DNA from: Caballeronia glathei
GTDB taxonomy: Bacteria; Pseudomonadota; Gammaproteobacteria; Burkholderiales; Burkholderiaceae
Length of the DNA: 64,000 nucleotides
Direction of reading: 5' to 3'
Assembly (NCBI RefSeq): GCF_000698595.1
Contig: NZ_JFHC01000014.1
Coordinates: 1-64,000 of the forward strand
In this document: in pieces, positions 39,486-48,270 of the stretch
Layout: each line of letters begins with the position of its first letter
Numbering within the stretch: the stretch's first letter is position 1
Made by a program: the position numbers and the translations under genes
The notes under the pieces: model-generated
What the model was told of the DNA's origin: nothing
Database searches by the model: none
The model's input: only the letters and a program-made list of their open reading frames with translations

Positions 39486-39511
39486 CGCCGTGCGGTGCCA
39501 GTGCCGCACGG
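39486..39511. promoter_or_regulatory. Inverted repeat GCCGTGCGG-N8-CCGCACGGC upstream of sdaB-sox
   Basis: A perfect 9-bp inverted repeat about 110-135 nt upstream of the sdaB ATG. Its TGCCGCAC octamer also occurs, in both orientations, in the glyA/gbdR leader. It could be an operator for the sdaB-soxBDAG operon, or a hairpin. The GTCG-type repeat is not seen here. Confidence 0.45.
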
Positions 39512-39589
39512 CGGCGCTTTTGCGAAGGTTTCTGACGGGTTTGCAAAAGGGGGCTGCCAGGAACCCCACCCGCCGCGCAGAATCACCCC

Positions 39590-40072
39590 TCACCCGTTGC
39601 CGGACCGCCTCGGCTCCTGCCCGAGCATGTAGCGCGAAAGCACGCCCCTTGCGGGCAGCGAGAGCACGTCCGGATGACTCGCGAAGATTCGCTCCAGACC
39701 GCTGACCACGTCACGCAGCCGATCACCGTCGTGGACCGGCGTAGCGTGCAGCACCATGGTTTCGGCTGCCGCAACGGGCCCGGTCGCGGCCAGCGCAAGC
39801 AGCAAGAAGCTGTATGGCGGCACGAAAAGCCCGCGCCCGAAGGTGCGCACGAACAATTCGACGATCTGCGCCGATGCGGGAACGAGCGCGGGCGAAGCGC
39901 ACATCAGCGCGAATTGCGGCGTGACCGGTCCCGGGTCGTCATCGAATCGCTGGATGTGATCGATATCGCGCGACAAACGGCTGATCGGCGCCGCGTGCGC
40001 GAGGATAATCATCCGGACCCGCTCGCAAAGTGTCGGAATATCCCTTTCATGAAGCTCTGAATCGTCTCTCAA
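39590..40072 (-). CDS. Hypothetical protein
   Basis: A 160-aa ORF with a TTG start at 40072; the first ATG is at 40012 and gives 140 aa. It is not recognised. Composition is protein-like, with a hydrophobic middle stretch (VPPYSFLLLALAATGPVAAAETMVLHATP) and a C-terminal amphipathic region. Neither start has a strong ribosome-binding site. It lies upstream of the sdaB operon and is divergent from the AraC-type gene. It could be a small globular protein of unknown role. Confidence 0.5.
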   Translation of the reverse strand: MRDDSELHERDIPTLCERVRMIILAHAAPISRLSRDIDHIQRFDDDPGPVTPQFALMCASPALVPASAQIVELFVRTFGRGLFVPPYSFLLLALAATGPVAAAETMVLHATPVHDGDRLRDVVSGLERIFASHPDVLSLPARGVLSRYMLGQEPRRSGNG

Positions 40073-40094
40073 AACCGGCCTCTCAACGGTTGAT

Positions 40095-40117
40095 GCCCTT
40101 TTTGCAGGGCGTTTTTT
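40095..40117 (+). terminator. Rho-independent terminator-like hairpin with no obvious upstream gene
   Basis: GCCCT/AGGGC stem with a T-rich loop followed by GTTTTTT on the plus strand. No plus-strand gene ends nearby; the region upstream holds only a minus-strand ORF. It could end an unannotated small RNA or act as an attenuator before the AraC-type gene. Confidence 0.5.
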
Positions 40118-40200
40118 ATAAAGCGCGGGGAATGATAAAGAAGATCGCCATTCGCGCCCGCATCAAACCAGAAACCGCTCCGGGTGCGGTGCTATGCTTG

Positions 40201-41310
40201 ATGGATATTTCCTTGTCGCCCGCTCCGTGCATGCATCCCGCTGAACCGCTCCCTCCGCAGTCCATCGACGGCAAGTCGAAGCAGCGCATCCGCTTCGGCA
40301 TCATCCTGCTGCCGAATTTCACGCTGACCGCGTTCTCGGGCTTCGTCGATCTGCTGCGCCTGTCCGCGGACGAAGGCGACTTCAGCAAGCCCGTGCGCTG
40401 CTCGTGGAGCGTGATCGGGGAAACCCTCGCCCCGGTGCGCGCGAGCTGCGGCATCCAGATCACGCCGTGGGAGACCTTCGAGAAGGCCGAAGCATTCGAC
40501 TACGTCGTCGTCGTCGGCGGGCTGCTGCACTCGGGCCCGGCCGCGAGCGACGCCACGCTGCAATTCATCCGCCGCGCCGCCACGACCAACGCGACGCTCG
40601 TCGGCATGTGCACGGGCGTGTTCTCGCTGATGCGCGCGGGCGTGCTCGACGGCCATCGCATCTGCGTGAGCTGGTTCCACTACTGGGATTTCGTCGAGCG
40701 CTTTCCGAACGTCAATGAAGAAGCGCTCGTCGCGGACCGGCTCTTCGTGATCGATCGCCGGCGCATCACCTGCTCGGGCGGGCGCGCTTCGATCGATGTC
40801 GCCGCCGCCATCCTGCTGCGCCACTTCGAAACGGCGACGGTGCAAAAGGCGCTGCGCATCCTGCTCGTCGACGACATGCAGAAGGGCAACGCGCCGCAGC
40901 CGCATCCGCCCGGTCTCGCGCCCGCCACGCATCCGAAGGTGAAGCGCGCGATCCTGCTGATGGAGCAGCACGTGGGGCGCTCGCTGTCGCTCGACGAACT
41001 CGCGCACAAGCTCGATCTTTCGACGCGGCAACTCGAACGCCTCTTCAAGGCGGAAACCGGCAAGGCGCCGCAGGCGTACGCGAAGCAGGTGCGCCTGCGC
41101 ACCGCCGCGTGGCTGCTCACGAGTTCAGACAAGACGGTTGCGGACATCGCATCGAGTTGCGGCTTCTCCGACGCGTCGCATCTCGGCCGCGAATTCCGCA
41201 AGCAGTTCGGCTTGCCGCCGATGATGTACCGCGAGCAGCGCGGCACGGCCGAAACCGACAACGCGGCCGGCTACGACGAAACCTTCCCGGGCCGGGCGCA
41301 GGCGCTCTGA
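40201..41310 (+). CDS. AraC-family regulator with GATase-1 domain
   Basis: A 369-aa regulator with a DJ-1/GATase-like domain (FGIILLPNFTLTAFSGFVDLLRL; GMCTGVFSLMRAGVLDG) and a C-terminal AraC domain (LSTRQLERLFKAETG; VADIASSCGFSDASHLGREFR). It is more diverged from the other three paralogs. Start uncertain: 40201, 40132 and 40231 are in-frame ATGs. It lies 144 nt upstream of the MFS-aldolase-GhrA operon on the same strand and may control it, or the sdaB operon behind it. Confidence 0.8.
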   Translation: MDISLSPAPCMHPAEPLPPQSIDGKSKQRIRFGIILLPNFTLTAFSGFVDLLRLSADEGDFSKPVRCSWSVIGETLAPVRASCGIQITPWETFEKAEAFDYVVVVGGLLHSGPAASDATLQFIRRAATTNATLVGMCTGVFSLMRAGVLDGHRICVSWFHYWDFVERFPNVNEEALVADRLFVIDRRRITCSGGRASIDVAAAILLRHFETATVQKALRILLVDDMQKGNAPQPHPPGLAPATHPKVKRAILLMEQHVGRSLSLDELAHKLDLSTRQLERLFKAETGKAPQAYAKQVRLRTAAWLLTSSDKTVADIASSCGFSDASHLGREFRKQFGLPPMMYREQRGTAETDNAAGYDETFPGRAQAL

Positions 41311-41454
41311 TTCATCCTTGTATAAACGCCAATAATAGTGAAGATGAAAATACGCGATTTTGCACGCGAATATTGATGCCGGATAAAGAGGGGTGTCTCC
41401 ACATGAACCCCTGCCCGCGCGCACAGCAGCGCGAGCCCGTCCCAAAGGCGCGAC

Positions 41455-42774
41455 ATGCTCAACCCGGACCAAACCCGTCAGCCCGTGCGCGCGGCGCTTG
41501 CCGCCTTCATCGGCACGACCGTCGAGTTCTACGACTTCTACACCTACGCCACCGCGGCGGCGCTCGTGCTCGGCGACATCTTCTTTCCCAGCAGCAATCA
41601 CTTCCTCAGCACGCTCGCGTCGTTTGCCACGTTCGCGGTCGGGTTCATCGCGCGGCCGCTTTCCGGCGCCGTGTTCGGCCACTGGGGCGACAAGCTCGGC
41701 CGCAAGAAAATGCTGCTCCTCACGATGTTCCTCATGGGCGTCGCGACCACGGGCATCGGACTCCTGCCGTCGTATGCGTCGATCGGCGTCTGGGCGCCCG
41801 TCATGCTGATCGTGCTGCGCATCGTGCAGGGCATCGCGGTCGGCGGCGAATGGGGCGGCGCCGTGCTGATGTCGAGCGAGCACGCGCCCAAGGGCCGCAA
41901 GACCTTCTTCGCGTCGTTCCCGCAGATGGGCAGCCCCGCCGGTCTGCTGCTCTCGCTGATTTCGTTTCGCCTCGTCACGTCGCTCGATCACGCGGATTTC
42001 GTCGCGTGGGGCTGGCGTCTGCCGTTTCTCGCGAGCTTCGTGCTGTTGATCGTCGGGCTCGTGATCCGCGTCGGCGTGAACGAGTCGCCGGAGTTCGAGC
42101 AGATGAAGGAAGCGCGGCAGATGGCGAAGGCGCCGGTACGGGAGGTCCTCACGTCGCACTGGTATCCGATCCTGCTCGCGGCCGCCGCGACGACCATCGG
42201 CTCGGCCGGCTTCTTCTTCACGAACACGTTCATGATCTCCTACGTGACGACGTATCTGTCGATGCCGAAATCGCTGATCCTCGACTGCCTGTTCCTCGTC
42301 ACGATCATCCAGTTGCTTTCCCAGCCCGGCTCCGCGATGCTGTCCGAACGCTTCGGCGAAGCGCGTTTCCTCACGGGAGCCGCCATCGTGTCGATACTCA
42401 CGCCCTATCCGATGTTCATGCTCGTCAACACGCAAAGCCCGCTGGCGATCGTCGTGGGCATCTCGTTCGCGGTAGTCGTGCTCTCGGCGATCTATGCGGT
42501 GATCGCGGGCTTCATGACCTACGCGTTCCCGACGCATTTGCGCTACTCGGGCATCTCGATTGCGTATCAGCTTTGCTGCACGATCGCGGGTGGCACGACG
42601 CCGCTCATCGGCACCATGCTCGCGCAGCGCTATCAGGGCGAATGGCTGCCGCTCGCGATCTTCTTTTCGCTGCTCGCCGCGGTCTCGCTCGCGGGCATTG
42701 CGGGGCTCGCGCGCTATCAGGGCAAGCACGGACTGCGCGACGAAACGCGCGATACGGTCGCGCGTGCGACCTGA
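41455..42774 (+). CDS. MFS metabolite:proton symporter (MHS/ProP-like family)
   Basis: A 439-aa transporter with 12 predicted membrane segments. The N terminus FIGTTVEFYDFYTYATAAAL and loop GHWGDKLGRKK are signatures of the MHS family (ProP, KgtP, shikimate and citrate carriers). GEWGGAVLMSSEHAPKGRK is another conserved block. It starts a plus-strand operon with a class II aldolase and GhrA, 39 nt before the aldolase gene. The substrate is probably the organic acid processed by those enzymes; quaternary-amine transport of the ProP type is an alternative. Confidence 0.83.
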   Translation: MLNPDQTRQPVRAALAAFIGTTVEFYDFYTYATAAALVLGDIFFPSSNHFLSTLASFATFAVGFIARPLSGAVFGHWGDKLGRKKMLLLTMFLMGVATTGIGLLPSYASIGVWAPVMLIVLRIVQGIAVGGEWGGAVLMSSEHAPKGRKTFFASFPQMGSPAGLLLSLISFRLVTSLDHADFVAWGWRLPFLASFVLLIVGLVIRVGVNESPEFEQMKEARQMAKAPVREVLTSHWYPILLAAAATTIGSAGFFFTNTFMISYVTTYLSMPKSLILDCLFLVTIIQLLSQPGSAMLSERFGEARFLTGAAIVSILTPYPMFMLVNTQSPLAIVVGISFAVVVLSAIYAVIAGFMTYAFPTHLRYSGISIAYQLCCTIAGGTTPLIGTMLAQRYQGEWLPLAIFFSLLAAVSLAGIAGLARYQGKHGLRDETRDTVARAT

Positions 42775-42813
42775 CATCGATCCTCACTCATCGCACTCGA
42801 AGGAATACGCAAC

Positions 42814-43584
42814 ATGCCACACGACACTCATGGTTATTCGGCGCAAGAATGGGCGGTGCGCTGCGAGCTTGCCGCGCTGTACCGGCTCGTCGCGCATTTC
42901 CGCATGACCGACATGATCGACACGCACATCACGGCGCGCGTGCCGGGCCCCGAGCATCACTTTCTGATCAACCGCTACGGCGTGCTGTTTCATGAGATGT
43001 GCGCATCGGACCTCGTGAAGATCGACAGCGCGGGGCGCGTGGTCGAAGCGGACGCAGACGCGCATCCCGAACGCTACCGCGTGAACGCGGCCGGTTTCAC
43101 GATCCACTCGGCGGTGCACATGGCGCGGCCCGATCTCGCCTGCGTGATCCATACGCACACGTCGGCGGGATCGGCGGTATCGGCGCAGCGGCAAGGGCTC
43201 TTGCCCATCAGCCAGCACGCGTTGAAGTTCTACGGGCATCTCGCGTACCACGACTACGAAGGCATCGCGCTCGACCTCGGCGAACGCGAGCGGCTGATCG
43301 CCGATCTCGGCTCGCACAACGCGATGATCCTGCGCAATCACGGGCTGCTGGTCGGCGGCTCGTCGATTCCGGCGGCGTTCCAGGACATCTATTTTCTCGA
43401 GCGTGCATGCGAGATACAGGTGCGCGCGCTTGCGGGCAACGCGGATCTGTCGTTCCCGCCGGAAGCGGTGCGCCGCCTGACCGCGCAGCAGTTCCAGCGC
43501 GACGAGTCGGACAACATCGTCAGCCTGCAATGGCAGGCGGCCCTGCGCCTGATCGAAGGCAACGGATCGGATTACCGCACCTGA
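42814..43584 (+). CDS. Class II aldolase/adducin family protein
   Basis: A 256-aa protein of the class II aldolase/adducin fold, Zn-dependent. Metal-binding HTHT is in VIHTHTSAGSAVSAQ, with a later His in FYGHLAYHDYEG and LRNHGLLVGG. Family members cleave or decarboxylate sugar phosphates or related acids. It lies between an MHS transporter and GhrA, so it probably acts on a small hydroxy acid. The exact reaction is not determinable. Confidence 0.82.
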   Translation: MPHDTHGYSAQEWAVRCELAALYRLVAHFRMTDMIDTHITARVPGPEHHFLINRYGVLFHEMCASDLVKIDSAGRVVEADADAHPERYRVNAAGFTIHSAVHMARPDLACVIHTHTSAGSAVSAQRQGLLPISQHALKFYGHLAYHDYEGIALDLGERERLIADLGSHNAMILRNHGLLVGGSSIPAAFQDIYFLERACEIQVRALAGNADLSFPPEAVRRLTAQQFQRDESDNIVSLQWQAALRLIEGNGSDYRT

Positions 43585-43594
43585 CGCCGCCGAC

Positions 43595-44509
43595 ATGACC
43601 AGAATCGTATTGCTGAGTGACGGCTACGACATGACGCCGGTCGTGCGGCCGCTCCTGAAGGCGGCGCCGGAGCTCGTCATCGTGCCCGAGCAGGAAGGCA
43701 GCGCCGACGTCGCCGTCTGCTGGAATCCGCGCCCCGGCTCGCTCGCGAGGCTGCGTGGCCTGAAACTCGTGCACAGCATCGCGGCAGGCGTCGACAACAT
43801 CCTCGCCGATCCGGCCCTGCCCGCCGTGCCGCTCTGCCGCGTCGTCGATCCCGGCCATGCGCAGGGCATGACCGAGTTCGTCACGTGGGGCGTATTGCAT
43901 TTTCACCGGCAGATGGATCGCGTGTTGCGGAACCACGCGCGTCGCGTCTGGGAGCGTCCGTTGCAGGTCGCGGCCGCGCAGCGCACGATCGGCGTGATGG
44001 GGCTCGGGACGCTCGGCGCGCGGGTCGCGGGCGAGTTGCGGCGCTTCGGCTTCAGCGTGCGTGGCTATTCGCGCACGCGAAAGGCGCTGCCCGGCGTCGA
44101 GACGTTCGGTGAAGACGAACTGAAGCACTTCCTTTCGCCGCTCGACATTCTCGTGTGCCTGCTGCCGCTCACCGAGGCCACTCGCGGCATTCTCAACCGA
44201 GAGCATCTCGCGGCCATGCCTCGCGGCGCCCGGCTGATTCACGCCGGACGCGGCGAGCATCTCGTGCGCGACGACGTGCTCGGCGCGCTGAACGAAGGCC
44301 AACTCGGCGGCGCCATCATCGACGTATTCGACAAGGAGCCGCTCTCGCCCGGCGACGCCTTCTGGCAGGCCCCCAATCTGATCGTGACGCCGCACATGGC
44401 GTCGGTGGCGAGCTTCGAGTGCATCGGCGAGCAGGTTGCGTCGAACGTGCGCAGGCTCGTGCGCGGCGAGCCGCTCGCGAACCAGGTGGACGCAGCGCGA
44501 GGCTACTGA
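43595..44509 (+). CDS. ghrA: Glyoxylate/hydroxypyruvate reductase A-like 2-hydroxyacid dehydrogenase
   Basis: A 304-aa NAD(P)-dependent D-2-hydroxyacid dehydrogenase of the GhrA type. The Rossmann motif GVMGLGTLGARVAGELRRFGF is present, as are the catalytic blocks LPLTEATRGILNREHL and HAGRGEHLV and the His in TPHMASVAS. It lies 10 nt after the aldolase gene. The stop overlaps the convergent LysR gene by 7 bp. It reduces glyoxylate or hydroxypyruvate in characterised members; here it may handle a product of the aldolase. Confidence 0.85.
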   Translation: MTRIVLLSDGYDMTPVVRPLLKAAPELVIVPEQEGSADVAVCWNPRPGSLARLRGLKLVHSIAAGVDNILADPALPAVPLCRVVDPGHAQGMTEFVTWGVLHFHRQMDRVLRNHARRVWERPLQVAAAQRTIGVMGLGTLGARVAGELRRFGFSVRGYSRTRKALPGVETFGEDELKHFLSPLDILVCLLPLTEATRGILNREHLAAMPRGARLIHAGRGEHLVRDDVLGALNEGQLGGAIIDVFDKEPLSPGDAFWQAPNLIVTPHMASVASFECIGEQVASNVRRLVRGEPLANQVDAARGY

Positions 44510-45456
44510 CCGCGCTCGCGAAGCGCCTCTTCGGCGAACGCCTTCATGCGCTGCAGGAAGACCGCTTCGGCCGCGCGCGGCTTGTGATGCGCGGGCCAGA
44601 GGAGCATGACGTCGAGGTCCGCCACGCCCTCGGCGGGCGGCAGGCGCATCATGCGCCCGAGCGCGACCTCGGCCTGCCCGACATGCTCCGGCAGGCAGCC
44701 GATGCCGAACCCCGCATACATGAGCCGCCGCACTTCGGCGACGCTCGCGGATGATGCGACGACGCGTCCCGTGAAGCCGTGCTGATCACGAAAGTACGTC
44801 AGCGGTGACAGCGACGCGCCGATCTGGTCGCCCGTGAACGAAACGAAGTTTTCGTCGAGGAGATCGGCGGTCGTGAGCCCTTCGCGTCCGAAGAGCGGAT
44901 GATGCCGTCCGCAAAAAAGCGCATAGCGCTGCGGCATGAAGAGCCGGTACTCGATCTTCTTGCCGACATTGCGGTTCAGGCTGAGCGCGGCGGTCGCGGT
45001 GTGCTGGATGAGCGCGCTCGGCACATCGGCGCTGCGCATCACCTGCACCTCGATATCGATGCCGGGATAATCGCGATGAAAGGCGGCGAGAAATTCGTCG
45101 TAGGCCGGAAACTGCACGCCGCTCACGGTGATGAGGCGCACCTGGCCCGACACGTCGCGCTCCGCCGCGCTGCTTTGCCCCGCGAGGCGCGAGATGCTGC
45201 CGTAGATCTCCTCGGCGAGTTCGCGCACCTCGTCGCCTGCGCGCGTGATTTCGATGCGCGGCCCGTTGCGCTGCACGAGCTTGCGGCCGAGTTGCTCCTC
45301 GAGGCGCTTGAGCGCATGGCTGACCGCGGGCTGCGTGATATGCAGATGCGCGGCCGCACGGCTCACGCTTTCTTCGCGAGCGATCACGAGAAAGGTCCGC
45401 AGCAGGTTCCAGTCGAGCCGGTCGTTGATCAGCGTCGCGCGAACGCTCTGGGTCAT
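44503..45456 (-). CDS. LysR-family transcriptional regulator
   Basis: A 317-aa LysR regulator. The winged helix-turn-helix is at about residues 15-75 (ESVSRAAAHLHITQPAVSHALKRLEEQLG), followed by the effector-binding domain. ATG at 45456 opens the canonical N terminus; an upstream in-frame extension overlaps the binding-protein gene and was rejected. It converges with ghrA (7-bp overlap) and lies 50 nt downstream of the ChoX-like binding-protein gene. Its target is not clear; the MFS-aldolase-ghrA operon is a candidate. Confidence 0.85.
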   Translation of the reverse strand: MTQSVRATLINDRLDWNLLRTFLVIAREESVSRAAAHLHITQPAVSHALKRLEEQLGRKLVQRNGPRIEITRAGDEVRELAEEIYGSISRLAGQSSAAERDVSGQVRLITVSGVQFPAYDEFLAAFHRDYPGIDIEVQVMRSADVPSALIQHTATAALSLNRNVGKKIEYRLFMPQRYALFCGRHHPLFGREGLTTADLLDENFVSFTGDQIGASLSPLTYFRDQHGFTGRVVASSASVAEVRRLMYAGFGIGCLPEHVGQAEVALGRMMRLPPAEGVADLDVMLLWPAHHKPRAAEAVFLQRMKAFAEEALRERGQ

Positions 45457-45506
45457 GGGGGCTCCGGGCAATCGATCCGCAAGAAGCCCCCGATTATAGA
45501 GCGCCG

Positions 45507-46442
45507 TTATTTGCCTGCCACGTAGGCCTTGACCGCGGGCAGGCCGTCCTTGCCGTCGAATGTCGTCACGCCCGCGAGCCATTTGTCGAGCACCGCGGGA
45601 TTCGCCTTGAGCCATTCGCGCGCCGCCTTGTTCGCGTCTGACTTGTTCATGATCGGCACCATCACGTGGTTTTCGATGTCGGTCGTGAACTGCAGGTTCG
45701 ACACGAGCTTCGCCACGTTGGGACAACGCGCGCCGTAGTCCGTCGGCGTCACGGTCAGCACTTTCGCCTCGCCGTAGTTCGGGCCGAACACGTCGTCACC
45801 GCCGCTGAGGTAGTCGATCTTCATCTGCACGTTCATCGGGTGGGGCTCCCAGCCCAGGAACACGATGGGCTTCTTGTCGCGGATTGCGCGATTCACTTCG
45901 ATGAGCATGCCCGCCTCGCTCGACTCGACCAGCTTGAACTTGCCGAGGCCGTACTGATTACTGTCGATCATCTTCTTGATGAGCGCGTTGCCGTCGTTGC
46001 CCGGCTCGATGCCGTAGATCTTGCCGTCGAGCTTGTCGTAGTTCTTCGCGATGTCGCTGAACGATTTCAGGCCTGCGTTGTAGACGTAGTCGGGCACGGC
46101 GAGCGTGTATTTCGCGCCGGTGAGATTGGGGGTCGCGAGCACCTTCACTTGTCCGGCCTTCCTGAACGGATCGATCATCGGGTCCATTGTCGGGGACCAG
46201 TAGCCGAGGAACACGTCGATCTGCTTGTTCTTCACGCCGGCGAAGGTGATCGGCACGGAGGCGATGGTTTTGGTTGGCTTGTAGCCGAGTCCTTCGAGTA
46301 CCGTCGATGCGAGGCCGGTCGTCGCCGCGATGTCGGTCCAGCCGACGTCGGCGAAGCGCACGTTGCGGCAGGCGGCCGGGTCTGCGGCATAAGACGTCGA
46401 TACTGCGAGCGCGCAGAGTGGCGCGATCCACATACGGTTCAT
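45507..46442 (-). CDS. Choline/betaine ABC transporter substrate-binding protein, ChoX-like
   Basis: A 311-aa periplasmic binding protein with a signal peptide (residues 1-20, ending STSYAAD). ChoX-type blocks are [39 protein letters not shown] and FGPNYGEA. It is very close in pattern to the caiX product. It lies downstream of choV-choW and a GATase-AraC gene on the same strand but is separated from them by the large inverted repeat. It is the best candidate for the native binding protein of ChoWV. ATG at 46442. Confidence 0.86.
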   Translation of the reverse strand: MNRMWIAPLCALAVSTSYAADPAACRNVRFADVGWTDIAATTGLASTVLEGLGYKPTKTIASVPITFAGVKNKQIDVFLGYWSPTMDPMIDPFRKAGQVKVLATPNLTGAKYTLAVPDYVYNAGLKSFSDIAKNYDKLDGKIYGIEPGNDGNALIKKMIDSNQYGLGKFKLVESSEAGMLIEVNRAIRDKKPIVFLGWEPHPMNVQMKIDYLSGGDDVFGPNYGEAKVLTVTPTDYGARCPNVAKLVSNLQFTTDIENHVMVPIMNKSDANKAAREWLKANPAVLDKWLAGVTTFDGKDGLPAVKAYVAGK

Positions 46443-46469
46443 TTTGGGTTTCTCTCCGAGGGGTTTTGT

Positions 46470-47251
46470 CGCTGGCGCTTGGGGTTCGGGTTTGTTGTTT
46501 GCACCGTTTGATGCGCTTGTGCTTCTATGGAACTTGTATTGGCTTTGGTCTATTAGCTTCGCCCCTGTGCGGGGCGGCACTTACTTTCTTTGCTGCTGCA
46601 AAGAAAGTAAGCAAAGAAAGCAGCTTTTTAGTCATCCGGTGTTAGGACGTGACCACGTTTGATTCCTTCTAAGTGGCCCGACCGTCGGAGTGTCCACCAC
46701 TGTTCGTCACGCGGATTGGTACGCGGACCCACTGCGTCATCGCGCCACCAGACGAAGTGGTAAGGCAGTCATCCATCCGTCCTCGCTTTGCTCCGACGGG
46801 AGGTTCGCCACAACCAGTCGCTTCGCTTTCTTGTCGCGCATATCAAAGCGCTTCGCCTTGTAGCTGCCACGTGCATTCAGTGCGTTTCGTCATGACGCGG
46901 CGCGTGCCTCACACCGTGCAAACCTGACGTCGGGCACGCAGTGCCAAGACGGATAAATGACTGCCTTACCACTTCGTTTAACGGCGCGACGACACAGTGG
47001 GTCCGCGTACCAATCTGCGCAACGAACAGAGGTGGACACTCCCACGGTCGGGCCACTCTGATAACCTCAAACGTGGTCCCGTCCTAACACCGCTGAGCCT
47101 ATAGCTGCTTTCTTTGGTTACTTTCTTTGCAGCAGCAAAGAAAGTGACTGCCGCCCCGCACAGGGGCGAAGCTAATAAACCAATATCAAATCAAGTTTCA
47201 TGGAAGCACAAGCGCATCAAACGAACAAAACCCCAACCCCAAGCGCCAGCG
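46470..47251. repeat. Large inverted repeat element (~310-bp arms, ~165-bp spacer)
   Basis: The left arm (about 46470-46781) and right arm (about 46948-47251) are reverse complements with scattered mismatches. Shared blocks include CGCTGGCGCTTGGGGTT, TTAGCTTCGCCCCTGTGCG, GGTGTTAGGACG, TGGTACGCGGACCCACTG and GAAGTGGTAAGGCAGTCAT. Nested perfect hairpins lie in each arm (ACTTTCTTTGC/GCAAAGAAAGT; GCCCC/GGGGC). The spacer is about 46782-46947 and has no gene. Short ORFs reading through it look spurious. There is no transposase and no evident target duplication. It fills the 819 nt between the binding-protein gene and the AraC-type gene. Confidence 0.88.
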
Positions 47252-47261
47252 AAATAACTGT

Positions 47262-48254
47262 CTAGGCCGAAAGCCTCCGCTCAACGCTAGGAGCGTGTCC
47301 AAACTGCGCGCGGTACGCTTTAGAAAAGTGACATGGCGAGTGAAATCCACAAACTGCGGTGACCCGTGCAATCGAAGCATCCGTATTGCGCAGCAGTTCG
47401 CGCGCACGGCGCAACCGCAGCGTGAGGTAATAGTGCGTCGGCGAAACGCTCAGAAACATCTTGAACATGCGCTGCAAGTGACGTTGCGACAACTGCACGA
47501 GCCGCGCGAGTTCCTCGAGTGAAAGCGGCTCTTCGATGTTCGCCTCCATCAGCCGCACCACCTCGATCAGCTCGGCGCGCGAAAACCCCACGCGCGCATC
47601 GACCGGAATGTGCTGGTAGTCGCTCGACCCCCGAATGCGCTCGACGATGAACTGCTCCGATACCTGCGCCGCATGCGACTGTCCGAGCCGCATGCCGACA
47701 AGGTTGAGCATCAGGTCGAGCGGCGCCGTGCCGCCCGTGCACGTCACGCGGTCGCGATCGATCACGAACAGTTCGTCGGCGAACCGCACATGCGGATAGC
47801 TCCTGTGCAGCGGCGACATGTCTTCCCAGTGCACCGTGCAGCGATAGCCGTCGAGCAGGTTCGCCGCCAGCAGCGCATACGCGCCCGTGCAGATGCCGCC
47901 CAGCGGCACGCCCTGTGCCGCCACTTCGCGCAGGAGCGCGATCACCTTCTCATCCACGTATTCCCGCACGTGCCAGCCCGCGCAGACAATCAGCACATCC
48001 GGCACACCCGCTTCGGCCAGCGTCGTGGTCGGCTTCACGGTGATGCCGTTGCTCGCGCGCGCAGGCTCGCCGTCAGGCGTGATCACCGACCACGTGTAGT
48101 GCTCTGCGCGGCCCACGTAGTTCGCCATGCGCAGCACCTCGACCGCGCTCGTGAACGCGATCATCGAGAAGTTCGGCAGCGTGAGAAAGCCGTAGTGAGC
48201 CAGCTTCGATAACGGCGAGTCGCTCGGAGCAGGCGTGATCGCGTCGCGTTTCAT
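47262..48254 (-). CDS. AraC-family regulator with GATase-1 domain, GbdR-like
   Basis: A 330-aa paralog of the regulator at 22150. It has a GATase-like domain (FLTLPNFSMIAFTSAVEVLRMANYV; GGICTGAYALLAANLLDG) and an AraC domain (LSQRHLQRMFKMFLSVSPTHYYLTLR; RVTAVCGFHSPCHFSKAYR). It starts 16 nt after choW, so it is likely co-transcribed with choV-choW. The TAG stop lies 11 nt from the edge of the inverted repeat. In P. aeruginosa gbdR is also close to cbcVWX, so this copy is an alternative GbdR orthologue. Confidence 0.83.
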   Translation of the reverse strand: MKRDAITPAPSDSPLSKLAHYGFLTLPNFSMIAFTSAVEVLRMANYVGRAEHYTWSVITPDGEPARASNGITVKPTTTLAEAGVPDVLIVCAGWHVREYVDEKVIALLREVAAQGVPLGGICTGAYALLAANLLDGYRCTVHWEDMSPLHRSYPHVRFADELFVIDRDRVTCTGGTAPLDLMLNLVGMRLGQSHAAQVSEQFIVERIRGSSDYQHIPVDARVGFSRAELIEVVRLMEANIEEPLSLEELARLVQLSQRHLQRMFKMFLSVSPTHYYLTLRLRRARELLRNTDASIARVTAVCGFHSPCHFSKAYRAQFGHAPSVERRLSA

Positions 48255-48270
48255 GGGCGTGCCGGTTCGC

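Noticed and set aside
46444..46662. 72-codon plus-strand ORF reading into the inverted repeat
   Set aside because: It starts in the leader of the binding-protein gene and runs through repeat DNA; such ORFs arise from the repeat sequence itself.
46470..47251. Inverted repeat as an insertion sequence
   Set aside because: No transposase ORF, no terminal target duplication; arms make up most of the element.
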